Source: Terebella lapidaria (lineage: Eukaryota; Annelida; Polychaeta; Terebellida; Terebellidae). From it: a stretch of 64,000 nucleotides of DNA. The notes under the pieces are model-generated. The model ran no database searches and had not been told where the DNA came from. It saw only the letters and a program-made list of their open reading frames with translations. The first letter of the stretch is position 1, and each line of letters opens with the position of its first letter. Shown here in pieces: positions 13,261-24,306 of this stretch. The translations under genes were made by a program, and so were the position numbers. The stretch is from positions 5,394,001 to 5,458,000 of the forward strand of contig OX424561.1 of NCBI GenBank assembly GCA_949152475.1, read 5' to 3'.

Positions 13261-14239
13261 ATAAACGGGAGGGTGGCTCATTGTAGTATCAGGTTGTCGC
13301 GCACATACCATGCGCATTGTGTCCAACTGAAGTATACCTAGGACTACCACCTGAGCTCAAGCAGGTAGAACCGTATCATGGACGAGTATGACTTCCAAAT
13401 TTTGACTGTTTTTCACTGGCCTCATTCGCTTGACCCTCCATACACGGTGTGTTATCATGGCCATTTGTCTGTGATACAGACTTTTCATTGTCAATATTAT
13501 AGCAAGAAAATGATAAACGTTTGACCAAAGCCTAGGTCAATACACACGTTGAACAAATGGTCCATAAAAATATGCCTTCAACCCAGCTGGTGTCCACGGA
13601 CACATTAATACAGAGAGGTATAACTGTATACCTGTTCACCAAAGGACATCGTTATCAAAATGGTAATGGACTGGCTTTTGGGATAATCATTTACCTGTCA
13701 TACACTGGTCATAACTATATAGAACTACCAACTTGTTTATACATACGTAAAGTCCATAGTCATCACGAAGGTGAATGTCCTGAACCTTGTGATGGCATCA
13801 AACAACTGTGAAGGTAATCATGGAAAAAAACACTGAACATTGAGGATGAAGTGCAGGTGAATTTAAAACAGTGGTGAAAGATTGATGAAAATGCACATGG
13901 GGGGAACATACAAAAATAACCAGGATTTTTAGTTCAAACGAATCCACAAGAACCCTGTGTACACTCGACTCTGCACCTATTTGATTGTGATAAATTTGTA
14001 TAATGGATATCATTAACATAATGAAAGACCTGCTGGTTTTGTGACCCCGCGAGTCGGATACCACGTCTTTGTCGATGAAGACGCATCGAGTTCGCTCTGA
14101 TCACTCCCCTGGCCTCAATCGATCAGTCCGAGACAATACGTGACCGGGATATTTGATATACCATAGAAACTAAGGACACGAATAGGGTTTCTACATTTTT
14201 CGAATGAAACATTTTTCTAACAATTTCATGAAACATTAT

Positions 14240-15277
14240 ACGTTATCTGACCCAGTTCTATTGTGTTGGGGTCAGGTCATGTTTATGTTAACGTCATGTT
14301 GTCTACAAGAGTCCGACACATGATGTAAACAGGTGAAAAAAAAAACAATTTCCAAGTAAGTACACTTTTCTACTCTATTCGATTCCATGTCCGAGGATGT
14401 TATGAAAAGTTGTGCATTGAGATTGCGACACTGGGACTATGAGTCTGGATGTAAAGTGTTTTGCACTGCGACTATGTAACACTACAATCCGGGATGGATG
14501 TTAACTTCCCTCAATTTGGAGCATGAAAAATTAGCATTTTTGAGAGAAATTTAGCATATATGTACAAAGGTTGTTCAGTTTGAAGTTTATATGATACATT
14601 GTTGTATCTGTCCGATATTTTGTGTTGTCAATTTATCCTTGACATGATAACGTTCTGAGACTCGGGTTAACGTTCTGTTTATGCTTGAAATATAATCATG
14701 GATTCCTCCTCTCGCCATATGGAAGCAACGTTCAAGAGGTTGAGATCCTCGAGCTTTTAGGTGCATTGTTCGGTACATTGTATAGGACGAACGAGACTGA
14801 ACAGCACTCACAGATATTAACCCCTGACTATAATTCTATCCACAGAACGTTAACCGCTGTAGCGAAAGGTCATTTCAACAACAAAACAATTATCATTCAT
14901 GTATCACACCTATTCATGCCCTGTTGTCACACACTGTCCAATATGTGCATTCTGTTACATATGACATTTCGCAATATTGTTTTATGACTAGAATTAGGTA
15001 CAAAAATACCTTGAATAGTGAACGATGTTCGTGGAAATTAGCCTAGTCTCAACATTACATACTTTTCTCAACAATGGGCTATAAAAGTAAGACTCAGCGC
15101 AATATATACAATTCTATGGTATTAGGGACATGGAATCCAGTTGTAGTAGATGCACAAGTCCAACAATATGATGAGGAAAAATATATTTGGTTCCCGTATA
15201 TCTTCTTATCTGGTGCGATGGAACGTTAACATAAACATGACCTGACTCCAACAAAATATAATTGGGACAGATAACGT
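14240..15277. mobile_element. 1.04 kb element with 55 bp terminal inverted repeats
   Basis: The left arm 14240-14294 (ACGTTATCTGACCCAGTTCT...GTTTATGTTAACGT) is matched by its inverse at 15223-15277 with only a few differences. The approximately 930 bp interior has no ORF with a recognisable transposase, so the element is non-autonomous or a remnant. Target duplications are not evident. Confidence 0.65.
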
Positions 15278-16636
15278 TCGGCGGCTAGCTGCAGGGTTTA
15301 TGTGTCATTTATGTGGGTACTGGCATATACAAATACTTGTATACCCTGAATAAATGAGACGAAAGTTCCATACCACCCAGAAAAAATTACACTTATTATG
15401 TTAAGGTAAATTGTTATCAAACTGTTAGGGCACATGGATTACATACATTCCAGGTAAAATAAAAAAAGTTAATTTCATTGTCAATGCATCCACTTACTGT
15501 AGTTTATAGGCTTATGGTGCAGTTTTTGTAACGCAACTAGACTGAATTTCACGTCTTTACCTGTCATAATTTGTCCGAAAACATACGGGTTTGGTAGGAA
15601 TATAGAAATATGTATCCTGTGTTCCCTATTGACATCACTGAAAGCTAATTCTATTGATGACATTAGGGTGATACATACATTCATCACCCGCATCAACAGA
15701 CTAGATGTCGTCAACACGCACTGAGCAGTTCAAAGAATCACGTATAAGCCAGTTCTTGACATTCCACTATCTGAAAATATGTCATGGTAGATGTGAAACT
15801 GCATGAGTCTGTGGTATTTGCAATTTTCAAGGTCAAAAGGCATTGAACGTGACTGTCAATTATGATTGATCCTGAAATATAGGGTAGTGTATTTCTAGAT
15901 GTTAAAGAGTATTTCTAGATGTTAAAGAGTACACATAGCACCAAGGGTGCTGTAGCTTTCCGGCAATCATGAGCACCATATTCCAACATATAAATTGTCA
16001 CACTGATATTAAAATCTATTGTTAAAACATGTTTGTAAGTGTTGCTAGAAACACATTTTCTGTATGGACTATAATACGAAATCAAGTCACATCTTGAAGG
16101 ATTTTTTTCGTTAATGGCATATTTTCACAGACCGTCAATTCAAAGGCAACATAACTTATACACATCACAAAGGTACATAGGGAGAATCTTATGTATTTCG
16201 AGGAAAATTGTCTGAATAGATTTTGAGACAATGGACGCCCACGACGAAAAATCATTGTTTCCTTCGACAAAAAAGGTCGCCATTACTTAGACTCTATCCT
16301 AAAGTGTTCTAGGAGTTTACCCTACAAAAATCCCCTTATGAAGGAAAAATTGGGTGAAATTTTTCAATGGCCAAAAAAAAAATTTTTTTCCCAAAGGGCC
16401 GGTAAGCTAAAAATAACGAAAATAAGATGTCACATGATTTAAAGCTACGCGTTGAGCCGAATACAACATGCTGTGTTCAAAACTTACAGCTATTTTTATA
16501 GAAACAATCCCAGTAAAATTCTCATAATCTTGGAAAATCTGTCTGCTAATAAGTATTGGGATATTTGACGTACCTGAAAGCTTGCTTTTCAATGAGGGGT
16601 TCGAACATGTAACTATCAAGCATTTCATGTTCATAT

Positions 16637-18560
16637 TTGGTCACCAAAACCCATCAGGTACATTGTGCTGATTCCCTCTCAATGCCACTATCAGTCTTAT
16701 TTAACAAATCATTTGCACTGGGAAAAGTTCCGGAACAGTGGACAATTGCTAATGTGTCCCCTGTACACAAGAAAGGTGATAAGAGTAAAGTTTCAAATTA
16801 CCGTCCAATATCTTTATTGTCGAATGTGGCGAAAGTGCAAGAAAAACTTGTCTTTGATGTTTTATATGAATATTGTATCGATAATGATATATTAACATCG
16901 AGAAATTCTGGCTGTAAGCAGCATGATTCCGCGATGAACCGGCTTTTGCATATTACCCATAAAATAAATTATGAACTTGACAACGGGTACGAACGTTGTC
17001 TTGTTTTTATGGACGTTAGCAAGGCCTCAGGCCTCCTTTGTAAACTTCGATATATAGGCATACATGGAGCTTTGCATGAATGGTTATGTTCATATTTGAG
17101 TAATCGCATGCAAAAAGTCGTTATTAACGGACAGTGCTCTGATTCATTAAAATTAAATGCAGGTGTCCCGCAAGAGTCAATTTTGGGGCCCCTATTATTC
17201 TTGATTTATATCAACGATATCACAGTAAATATAGCGTCTGATATTTTTAGCGTAGTGATAAACTATTTGGACGGGCTTTGTTTCTATTGCAAAATGTTGT
17301 GTATTACGTTTGTTATTGGTATCATCAAAATCTGACTATTGGTGGTTATAGATTGATTCTTACATTCATATGTTTGCTGATGATACGATTCTATATGAAA
17401 CAGTCGATAATATAATACGTCCTTTCACAAACTGAACACAGATCTGAGGACAATCTCTGATTGGTCCAAAATGTGGCTGGTTGATTTAGTGCTGAAAAAA
17501 AACTGAATATCCTAAAATTTCGAGAAGGGTGAGAACCGAACCTGACCCAGCATTATTACTGAATGATACTCAAATTACCAAAACATAAACATTTTGGGAA
17601 TATTCTCAACGACAATGGTAATTGGACTGGTCATATATTGGACATAAATTCCAGAGCTTCCAAATCTGTTGGTTTGCTTCGTCGTGTATGTAGGAAAGTT
17701 CCCAGATCTTGTTTGGAAATTTTATATAAATCATTTGTTATACCTGTGCTGGAATACGGCGATATATTATACCATGCTTCACCTCAAATCCTTTTGAACG
17801 AATTGGAGCAAATTCAACGAACGAGTGCTCTTATATGTACGGAGCCTATAAACACACTTCGCATGATCGTTTATTGAAAGAATTGGGATGGGAACCTTTG
17901 TCTATATGGCGATATAACCATCGTTTAGTTGTTCCATACAAAATTCATAATCGTCTATGCCAGGCTTCTCTTTCCGATCTATGTTCAAATATTATTGCCA
18001 ATAATGTACCATACAATTTGAGAAATAGTACTAATTTACGTAATTCTTCTGGTCGTACAACGTCGTATATGAGGTATTTTTCCCCTCAACAGTTAATGAT
18101 TGGAATTGTCTCGATATCGGGTTAAGAAATGCAATTTCATTAGGTTCCTTCAAGCAAAAGTTAAAAGGATTGTCAGATTGCAAACATAATACGCTATATT
18201 GTCATGGATCACACAAAGGTAGAGTTAATCACACACGTTTACGGCTGGAACTAAATGCTCACAGATACCAATACTATTTTATAGATCATGCCATATGCCC
18301 GAACTGTAATAGTATTAAAGAAGATTCAGTACAATATTTCTTTGATTGTAAGCAATATAATGATGCAAGGATCAAATTGTATATTAGAATTTGTGAAATT
18401 TTAGCTCCACATACCCATTATAGTTTATTGGTACCGAATTCAATCGAAGACAAGAATGATCTACTTAGTTCATAATGTTTTACTAGAAAATGAGTATTTG
18501 TTTGACGCAGTGCAATCATTCATAGTAACAACAAATAGATTTTGCTGAACGGATGTATAC
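16637..18560 (+). pseudogene. decayed LINE ORF2: reverse transcriptase to C-terminus
   Basis: The first frame (16637-17247) reads as a non-LTR RT: PEQWTIANVSPVHKKGDKS, NYRPISLLSNV, FMDVSKA (motif A Asp), then GVPQESILGPLLFLIYIND. Directly after motif A the usual FDRVWH-type residues are missing (a small deletion: MDVSKA-SGLLCKL). At about 17248 a 120 bp dispersed repeat interrupts the gene. Past it, at about 17370, the frame resumes with MFADDTILYE (the catalytic YADD-type motif), followed by several stops and frameshifts. The thumb and C-terminal regions are readable at 17563-17877, 17835-18125 and 18170-18475, ending in a C-x2-C motif. The 5' part (endonuclease) is absent. The clade looks Jockey/CR1-like, but this is uncertain. 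The element cannot be active. Confidence 0.88.
17253..17366 (-). mobile_element. dispersed repeat family A inserted in LINE
   Basis: The complement of this stretch matches the repeats at 24335-24430, 33905-34010, 36035-36200, 52075-52240 and 60855-61050 (shared core GCAATAGAAACAAAGCCCG). It splits the LINE RT exactly between the SDIF and FADD segments, so it arrived after the LINE. It carries no ORF of its own. It could be a SINE or MITE fragment. Confidence 0.7.
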
Positions 18561-19364
18561 TGATCAGTGAACGCATCGGTGCCATGGCAACCAGAAAGCT
18601 ATAAATGCATCAAACCAAGTTCCTATAAAAAAGTAACAATGTATTGTGGGATTGGTCAACGAAATAATCAAAAACACTCACCAGCGCTCAAAAATATAGG
18701 CGCTATCTATCTCTGTACCTATCACGACATCCATCTCGTTTGCATATCGATTAGTTGTCAGATTCTGCAAATATGTGATTGTTTGGTGTGCCATAAACTT
18801 TTGAAAAGATCATTATATCAAAATGCCATGAAGACCATTGAGGAGTATATTAAAATAGATGTTTAGTTCAAATGGTGCTTTCACATACACAACAAGAACT
18901 GATACCACGAATTATCGTGATATAATAATAATATAATAATAACCGGTTCTTATATAGCGCTTTATCAACGTTATACACATTATCAAAGCGCTTCACAAAT
19001 TTGGAATTTAGTCCTCTGAGAGTGGTCACTGCCAGGGTACATGTCGTTCCCAGAGGGGTCTTTTACAGATATATATACCCTCTAATCTGCTGTTGGGCAT
19101 GTGTGTACTAATTATATCATGTGTACAATAAAACAAACCCATCTACTATGCTCATTTCCCCTGATGGCGCTATTGTTGCTTTCGACACTTTTGGTCTGAT
19201 TTTTTTCTATTAGCTGGTGAATAATGTTAAAACATATTCTCGGGAAAACAAAACAAATCGATCTCTGTATACTACTGTCGAGCATAATATCATATGACAA
19301 CCAGTCTTGTCAGCAATTTGAATGAATGACATATAATTCATTTGCAGTGTGGTTATTTGTTAAT
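18561..19364. other. no gene seen; AATAAT microsatellite with GCGCTT repeat
   Basis: The region holds a short (ATAATA)n run at about 18922-18945. It is followed by a stretch with TTATATAGCGCTTTATC and CAAAGCGCTTCAC facing each other (18952-18999), which looks like a dispersed repeat tail. An open frame at 18567-18866 has no recognisable domain. Its end, GGAGTATATTAAAATAGAT, recurs at 19690. Confidence 0.4.
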
Positions 19365-20044
19365 TTGTGTCTTTGAAATTGCATATCCCTTCAATGGGGG
19401 ACTAATTGATTGACTAATTTTTGAAAACAAAACTCACCTGCCTGGTACTCGTATTGACCAGAGTTAGTCTGGAGTGAGTAAGCCATATTTTGATTATGAA
19501 TATTCGTGGCTATTCGTGAATGGATACACTGTCATACATTCATACGCATGTTGCTACTATGGAGAGAAGCCCGTTTGGTCTCGTTCAAGCATGAAACGCT
19601 GAATATTGTCTTGATTATGGCAAAAACAGAACAAAAATACATTGAGGTGGTATTGCTGGGAAGCCGGCATAATTTCAATCAATTATCCTGGGAGTATATT
19701 AAAATAGATATTTTAGTTTATCTTGCAAGTGCGAGACAGATGAGATAATGTCCCTCATTTGTTCTGTCGTGCTGTGGGGCCACAATACAATTCCCGTCTA
19801 ATTGCTAATCTGCCAGGCTTGTTTCCGACAACAATTAGTCGTATATTACTGGTGATCAGGACACCAGCAGGTCATGCTGACTTTGGTACTGCTGTACTCC
19901 ATGACCTTCGAAGTGTGCAGTCGTGATGGGTCATTCAATTTTTGAGATTCACGTCCATTGATGAGATTTCAATTATTTTATCCTGTTTCGACCTATTTTA
20001 GAGAGCGGTACGCAGCAGTTATATTATTATGAAATACAATTTTT

Positions 20045-20594
20045 AGGTTACCGGACCTATGGTCCGATAACCACCTGGCATGGCGTTGTGTCTGGCGTCC
20101 GGCCGGCCGTCGTCCGTCCACATTTTTATCTTTAAAGTTTAATCTTTCTGAAATTTTGCACAAAAATAGCTAAAAAAATTCCCATGAAAGGTTTTTTTTT
20201 CGTTTTTTGATTTTCGCATCTTCCTCGAAATGGCTGCCATTTTCGTTGAAAAATGCCCAATTTTGGACTTTGACGGCCATGTTCTCAAAAACTGTTCAGA
20301 CAGTTTTGAGATTTTTGTTTCAAAAGATTCCCCTTATGGACCTCTGTGATGTGTATACGTTTGGTTGCCCTTGAATTGCCGGTCTGCGTGTGGCAGCCAT
20401 TTTGAATTTTTGACGAGTCAGCGAAAAAAGGAAATCAAATACCGCACCCGTACATGTAATGGTGACATTGAAGTTCACATGGATGACCTTGATTGGTAAA
20501 TCTCATGGTCATAATGTTCACACTGATAACCTTGATTGATAAATCTCAAGGTCTGTTACATTCCATTATCCAAACCAAAATTGTCCGGTAACCT
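20045..20594. mobile_element. 550 bp element with AGGTTACCGGAC inverted ends
   Basis: The termini AGGTTACCGGAC and GTCCGGTAACCT are inverted. Just inside the left end a hairpin (GGTTACCGGACC-TAT-GGTCCGATAACC) is followed by GGCATGGCGTTG and a GTCC/CGTCC-rich stretch. The same arrangement appears at 49027 and, reversed, ending at 63229. The interior holds low-complexity stretches around ATTTTGGACTTTGACGGCC and no ORF. It is non-autonomous and of unknown superfamily. Confidence 0.7.
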
Positions 20595-21462
20595 ATCTTA
20601 GCCTTTGGGCTAATTTTTCAATGTAGATCTATTTGGTGTATAGAGATTGGCAGATGGAATTTTCATATGGACACATATTTTCATATGGTATTGAGTTATT
20701 CGCTAGTTAAACACTGGGTATGAACTAAAACGTCAAAATCGTGATGACCCACGGAATTCTCCTCCTACTATGTCCCACTTGACACTCGGCTTCAAACTTT
20801 CTCAGAAAGCTCGACCTTCAAATTCAGGTGTTAAGGTCGAACAAGGTCCATGTCTGTCCCAGATCTGACCTCCCGTTGAACGGTGTCTCGTTCCAATATT
20901 TCTTACTCATGAAACAACACTGTTCTCACATCCAGGTATGCTTCCATGCATGTGTTATGTCCCTGGGCAATGAGAATACCCCCACAACATTAAACAGAAG
21001 AGTTGTGACTGTCGTGAAAGCAGCCCTGGATAACTTGAGGGCAACATAATGCCATATTTGGGTAGAGTATGGTTCAATTCAATTTAACTCAATTTATTTT
21101 CATCTCACACACATGTGTTCAATTTTGAAAACAGATGGTCTTGTCATGCATATGAATACACAATCTAGAAACATTACACTTTTCAAAAATATATATTATT
21201 ATTATTAAGTGTATACTAGAAAGATACATGTTTGTGATTGGTTTAAATGAGACCACGTGACTAAAATGATACTACAATATCCTGGCTAAGATGTTCTGGA
21301 AAAGTGATTTTTCCGAGACCGTGGTAAATACAAGTTTTAGTTGATCCTTTTCTGGCCTCGCCAGATGGCGCACATAGCTCGATCACGCGCATGTGTGCTC
21401 TTGGTCAAGGTGTTCTTAGTTCAGCCTGTGTGGATTGTATTGTCCACACAGTTAATAATAAA

Positions 21463-21585
21463 ACAAATATTGACTTTTTAGCTTTCGGTTGATACGTGAT
21501 TATCTTCACTCGCAATCTCGGTGAATACAATTTCCCAACAAGTGAAGATAATCACGTATCAAACTCAGCAAAAGTCAATATTTGT
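21463..21585. mobile_element. 123 bp hairpin element (copy in duplication unit 1)
   Basis: Arms of about 48 bp: ACAAATATTGACTTTTTAGC through TACGTGATTATCTTCACT, and its inverse. They surround about 30 bp. The homologous hairpin at 26650-26770 shows it was present before the segmental duplication. Confidence 0.7.
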
Positions 21586-22129
21586 ATAATATGCAACCAT
21601 TTGCCAAATGAAACAGATGGATATAATTTATGTGAAATGGACTAACTGCAAACAATACTTTTATAAATGTAAACATATAGTCGATTTCAAAATATATTGA
21701 TTTTACAGAATGAGACAACTTCTTCGACAATGAAACAAAGTCCAAAATATAAGTACAAGACAAAAGTACAAAAAATAAGTAATGATAATAATATAGTAAA
21801 ACAACTGACTAAGTAATGCTTATATGATGCTTGTTCATGAACGTCCATGTTTTGGTTAACTTCCAAATTAGCGTTTTCGTGCGAAATCAGTTCGGCGAAA
21901 TGTTATTTTCTGTTGGAATATAAAATGTGTGTAGCAATTGCGAATTAATTGAAAATGCATGTTAGAAGTTATCCAGATAGTAAGGTGAATCACAGAAACC
22001 GCCATTCCACCTACAGTCTATCGGCAATGTGTGTGAAGCGGAATACTCCATGTCAGGTAGGCTACATCATATGGACAGTTGTTATTTACTGGGTGTGTTC
22101 GTCGAGGGATTTCGCTGCATGATATCAGG

Positions 22130-22330
22130 ACTGTTCACTGAATACTGCCTTCAAGAAATTATGTGGACCTTATCGTGATCCGATTGATGAGTGAATCAAA
22201 TATATGTCGAAAATGCAACAAGATTTGTTATCATTATTGCATATTATTATTCCCCGCATTCATGACGAGTGCCATATTGTGATGGAGGAAATATGTTTTC
22301 TTCTCGGAACACCTAGTTCGTTTCCTTGTA
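22130..22330 (+). pseudogene. relic C-terminus and tail of an older PLE
   Basis: The frame beginning at about 22151 reads FKKLCGPYRDPIDE, a stop, then IKYMSKMQQDLLSLL. This parallels FKKFYGRHHDLVDKYSKSMS and MQLDLFS at the end of the young PLE RT. Next comes GCATTCATGACGAGTGCCAT and TCGGAACACCTAG, a diverged version of the PLE 3' tail. It is therefore a mutated relative of the PLE at 31845. The same relic occurs in duplication unit 2 (29800-29859 and 30540-30625), where the young PLE is inserted in its middle. Confidence 0.6.
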
Positions 22331-22833
22331 AACTCAAGTTCATCTATCAGTGAAACATGCTTTTTGGTCGTAGTTTTGTTTTAAATAATCGGATCAACTT
22401 GAAATTTTGTATTAATTGGGCATCAGGCCGTAATTTTCCACCAAATTTCAGAGTTCTATCGCAAAAATTGAGAAAGTTAGCAATCTAACCCAATGTAAAT
22501 TTCAGCCCCAACATGGAATTTCAGAGTCTGCACAAAAAAACAACAACGTTCGGTGTACGAGTTATATATTGCTTCAGAATAAACATATTTACTTAATATA
22601 CACCGACTATGTCTTCCGACTCCAAATCAAGAAAATAGGTTCTTTCTATCTGGTCATGAACACGATAAACGCCCTGAATTTGTTGAAATTGACTTGATCT
22701 TGAGAATTCTGAAATTTGGTGAAACATTACGGCATGGTACCCAATCAAGAAATACAAAATTTCAAGTCGATCTGATTATCACAAACAAAACTACGGCAAA
22801 AAAAGCGTGTTTCACTGATGTATGAACTCATGT
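22331..22833. mobile_element. 0.5 kb foldback MITE, only in duplication unit 1
   Basis: Imperfect inverted arms of about 150 bp. The left has TCAGTGAAACATGCTTTTTG and TTGAAATTTTGTATT; the right holds the complements (AAAAGCGTGTTTCACTGA, AATACAAAATTTCAA). Duplication unit 2 lacks it at about 30610-30630. The flanks suggest a TA target duplication. There is no ORF. Confidence 0.7.
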
Positions 22834-24102
22834 ATAGTCATTCCTAAAATAAGCACTATTTTGCCTGACACTGAGATATTTGGTTGCAGGAAAATTTGGT
22901 TGCAGGAAACAATAGATCAACATTTGCAATACTTTTTTCCATTCGCGATTCGTGAAATCAAACACGAATCACTCGTGTAACTCTGATCCATTTATCCTCT
23001 GATAATACGATACATGTCAACAGACAAGGACTTCTCGAGTTAGAATTGATCATTTACTCGACCCATAATCCTGATGTTTGATATGTGGTAAGAAAAAACT
23101 TGATTTCAACATGAAAGCACCTGAAATGTTTTGACTCTTCATTCAAATATTTATGTATGTTATTGTAATGTTTGTGCTCCTCTGGTTTCGTTCTTTCAAT
23201 AATTTACTCACCAGGCGTATTTCCCCCAATACGCATAGCACGATAAAATATACGGCTTGGTATAAAATTATCAACATCCAGATTAAACCAGCATGGCTAC
23301 AATGATTGATGTCATAATGTTATCGGATATATTAAATGTTTGTTTTCATGTAAAATGTGATGCAATGTTTCAGGTTCGAAAATACAGTTATGTACAATGA
23401 AATATTTGCAATCTGTTTCATGACCGTCAGCTATGATGATGTGAAATGATGATGTGAGTCAATGAATAATTGTTTCGAGCTCTATTCCAAAAGAACCAAC
23501 CTCAAATTACACAAGTGCATTTTGTTACCTTGATTTCAGTATTAGAATGTCGTATTTAAGTATGTTGAGCTTGGTTATCCGTCTGCAGATTCAAGTGTAT
23601 ATTTGAACCATATCGGTCTTGTACACATTTCGTTGAAGGCATTGGATTTAATATTGACATTTTAAGGAACAGCTGGTGGTTAATGAAGGGGTTAATTAGA
23701 AGCAATAAAAGTAGAATCAGTATTTTTCTTTAGATATGTTGGATACCTCACATCCTACTGGTTTTGAGAACAATGAGGCACCAACTCTTCAGAATGTTCC
23801 ATTGCGAATTTAATTGAAATCTTTTCAGAAACTAGATGACAGAGAAACAGTTTTTTTTCTCGTTATGGTGTTCTCAAACAACGAGGAGCTTATTGTGTTA
23901 TTCATACATAACAGTCATCTTAAGGGCGGAATGATCATGATCATTTCATATCATCTTTTTGTTTCGAAACAAGTTTAACCAAAATAACAACAGCGTCATT
24001 TTCTGCAATTTCCTGCAAAATGTCAAACCTTAAATCAATTAATTAATCTTTATTTTACACATAATTCGACATCAACATCATAATTACTCATACATCTAAG
24101 AC

Positions 24103-24306
24103 ATAATTGAAATTGTTGACTTTTTAAGATATACTTCTATCCTGTACAATGATTTGGTCTTCCTTAATTATACTACAGAATGAGAATGCCGTACAAAAGA
24201 GAAATAATTGAAATTGTTGACTTTTTAAGATATATTTCTATCCTGTACAATGATTTGGTCTTCCTTAATTATACTACAGAATGAGAATGCCGTACAAAAG
24301 AGAAAT
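24103..24306. repeat. 101 bp tandem duplication
   Basis: The unit starting ATAATTGAAATTGTTGAC and ending at AAAAGAGAAATA is present twice with one or two differences. The corresponding place in unit 2 (about 33830-33885) has less than one copy, so this arose after the segmental duplication. Confidence 0.85.

Larger units (their letters stand above)
1952..16060. repeat. degenerate tandem array 1 (four units, modules X-Y-Z-W-V)
   Basis: By eye the same blocks recur in order. X (a block holding TCTCAARGGGRCCAT and, further on, a GGCNACGCTATGAT block): 1952-2530, 7880-8490, 9600-9800, 12320-12940. Y (ends near CCCCTGGCCTCAATCG): 3700-4260, 10040-10500, 13480-14200. Z (holds a GTCGTCAACAYGCACNNAGCAG-like block): 5330-6130, 10540-10880, 15400-16060. 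W and V (GGACAAGGTTAAAGCC, then the CCATGAATGCATTGTTACTATT block): 6950-7450, 8650-9225, 10915-11460. The units are therefore about 1.95-7.88, 7.88-9.60 (lacking Y and Z), 9.60-12.32 and 12.32-16.06 kb. Identity is moderate, so the array is old. X on the minus strand keeps a related peptide in several copies. No known domain is recognised. Confidence 0.6.
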
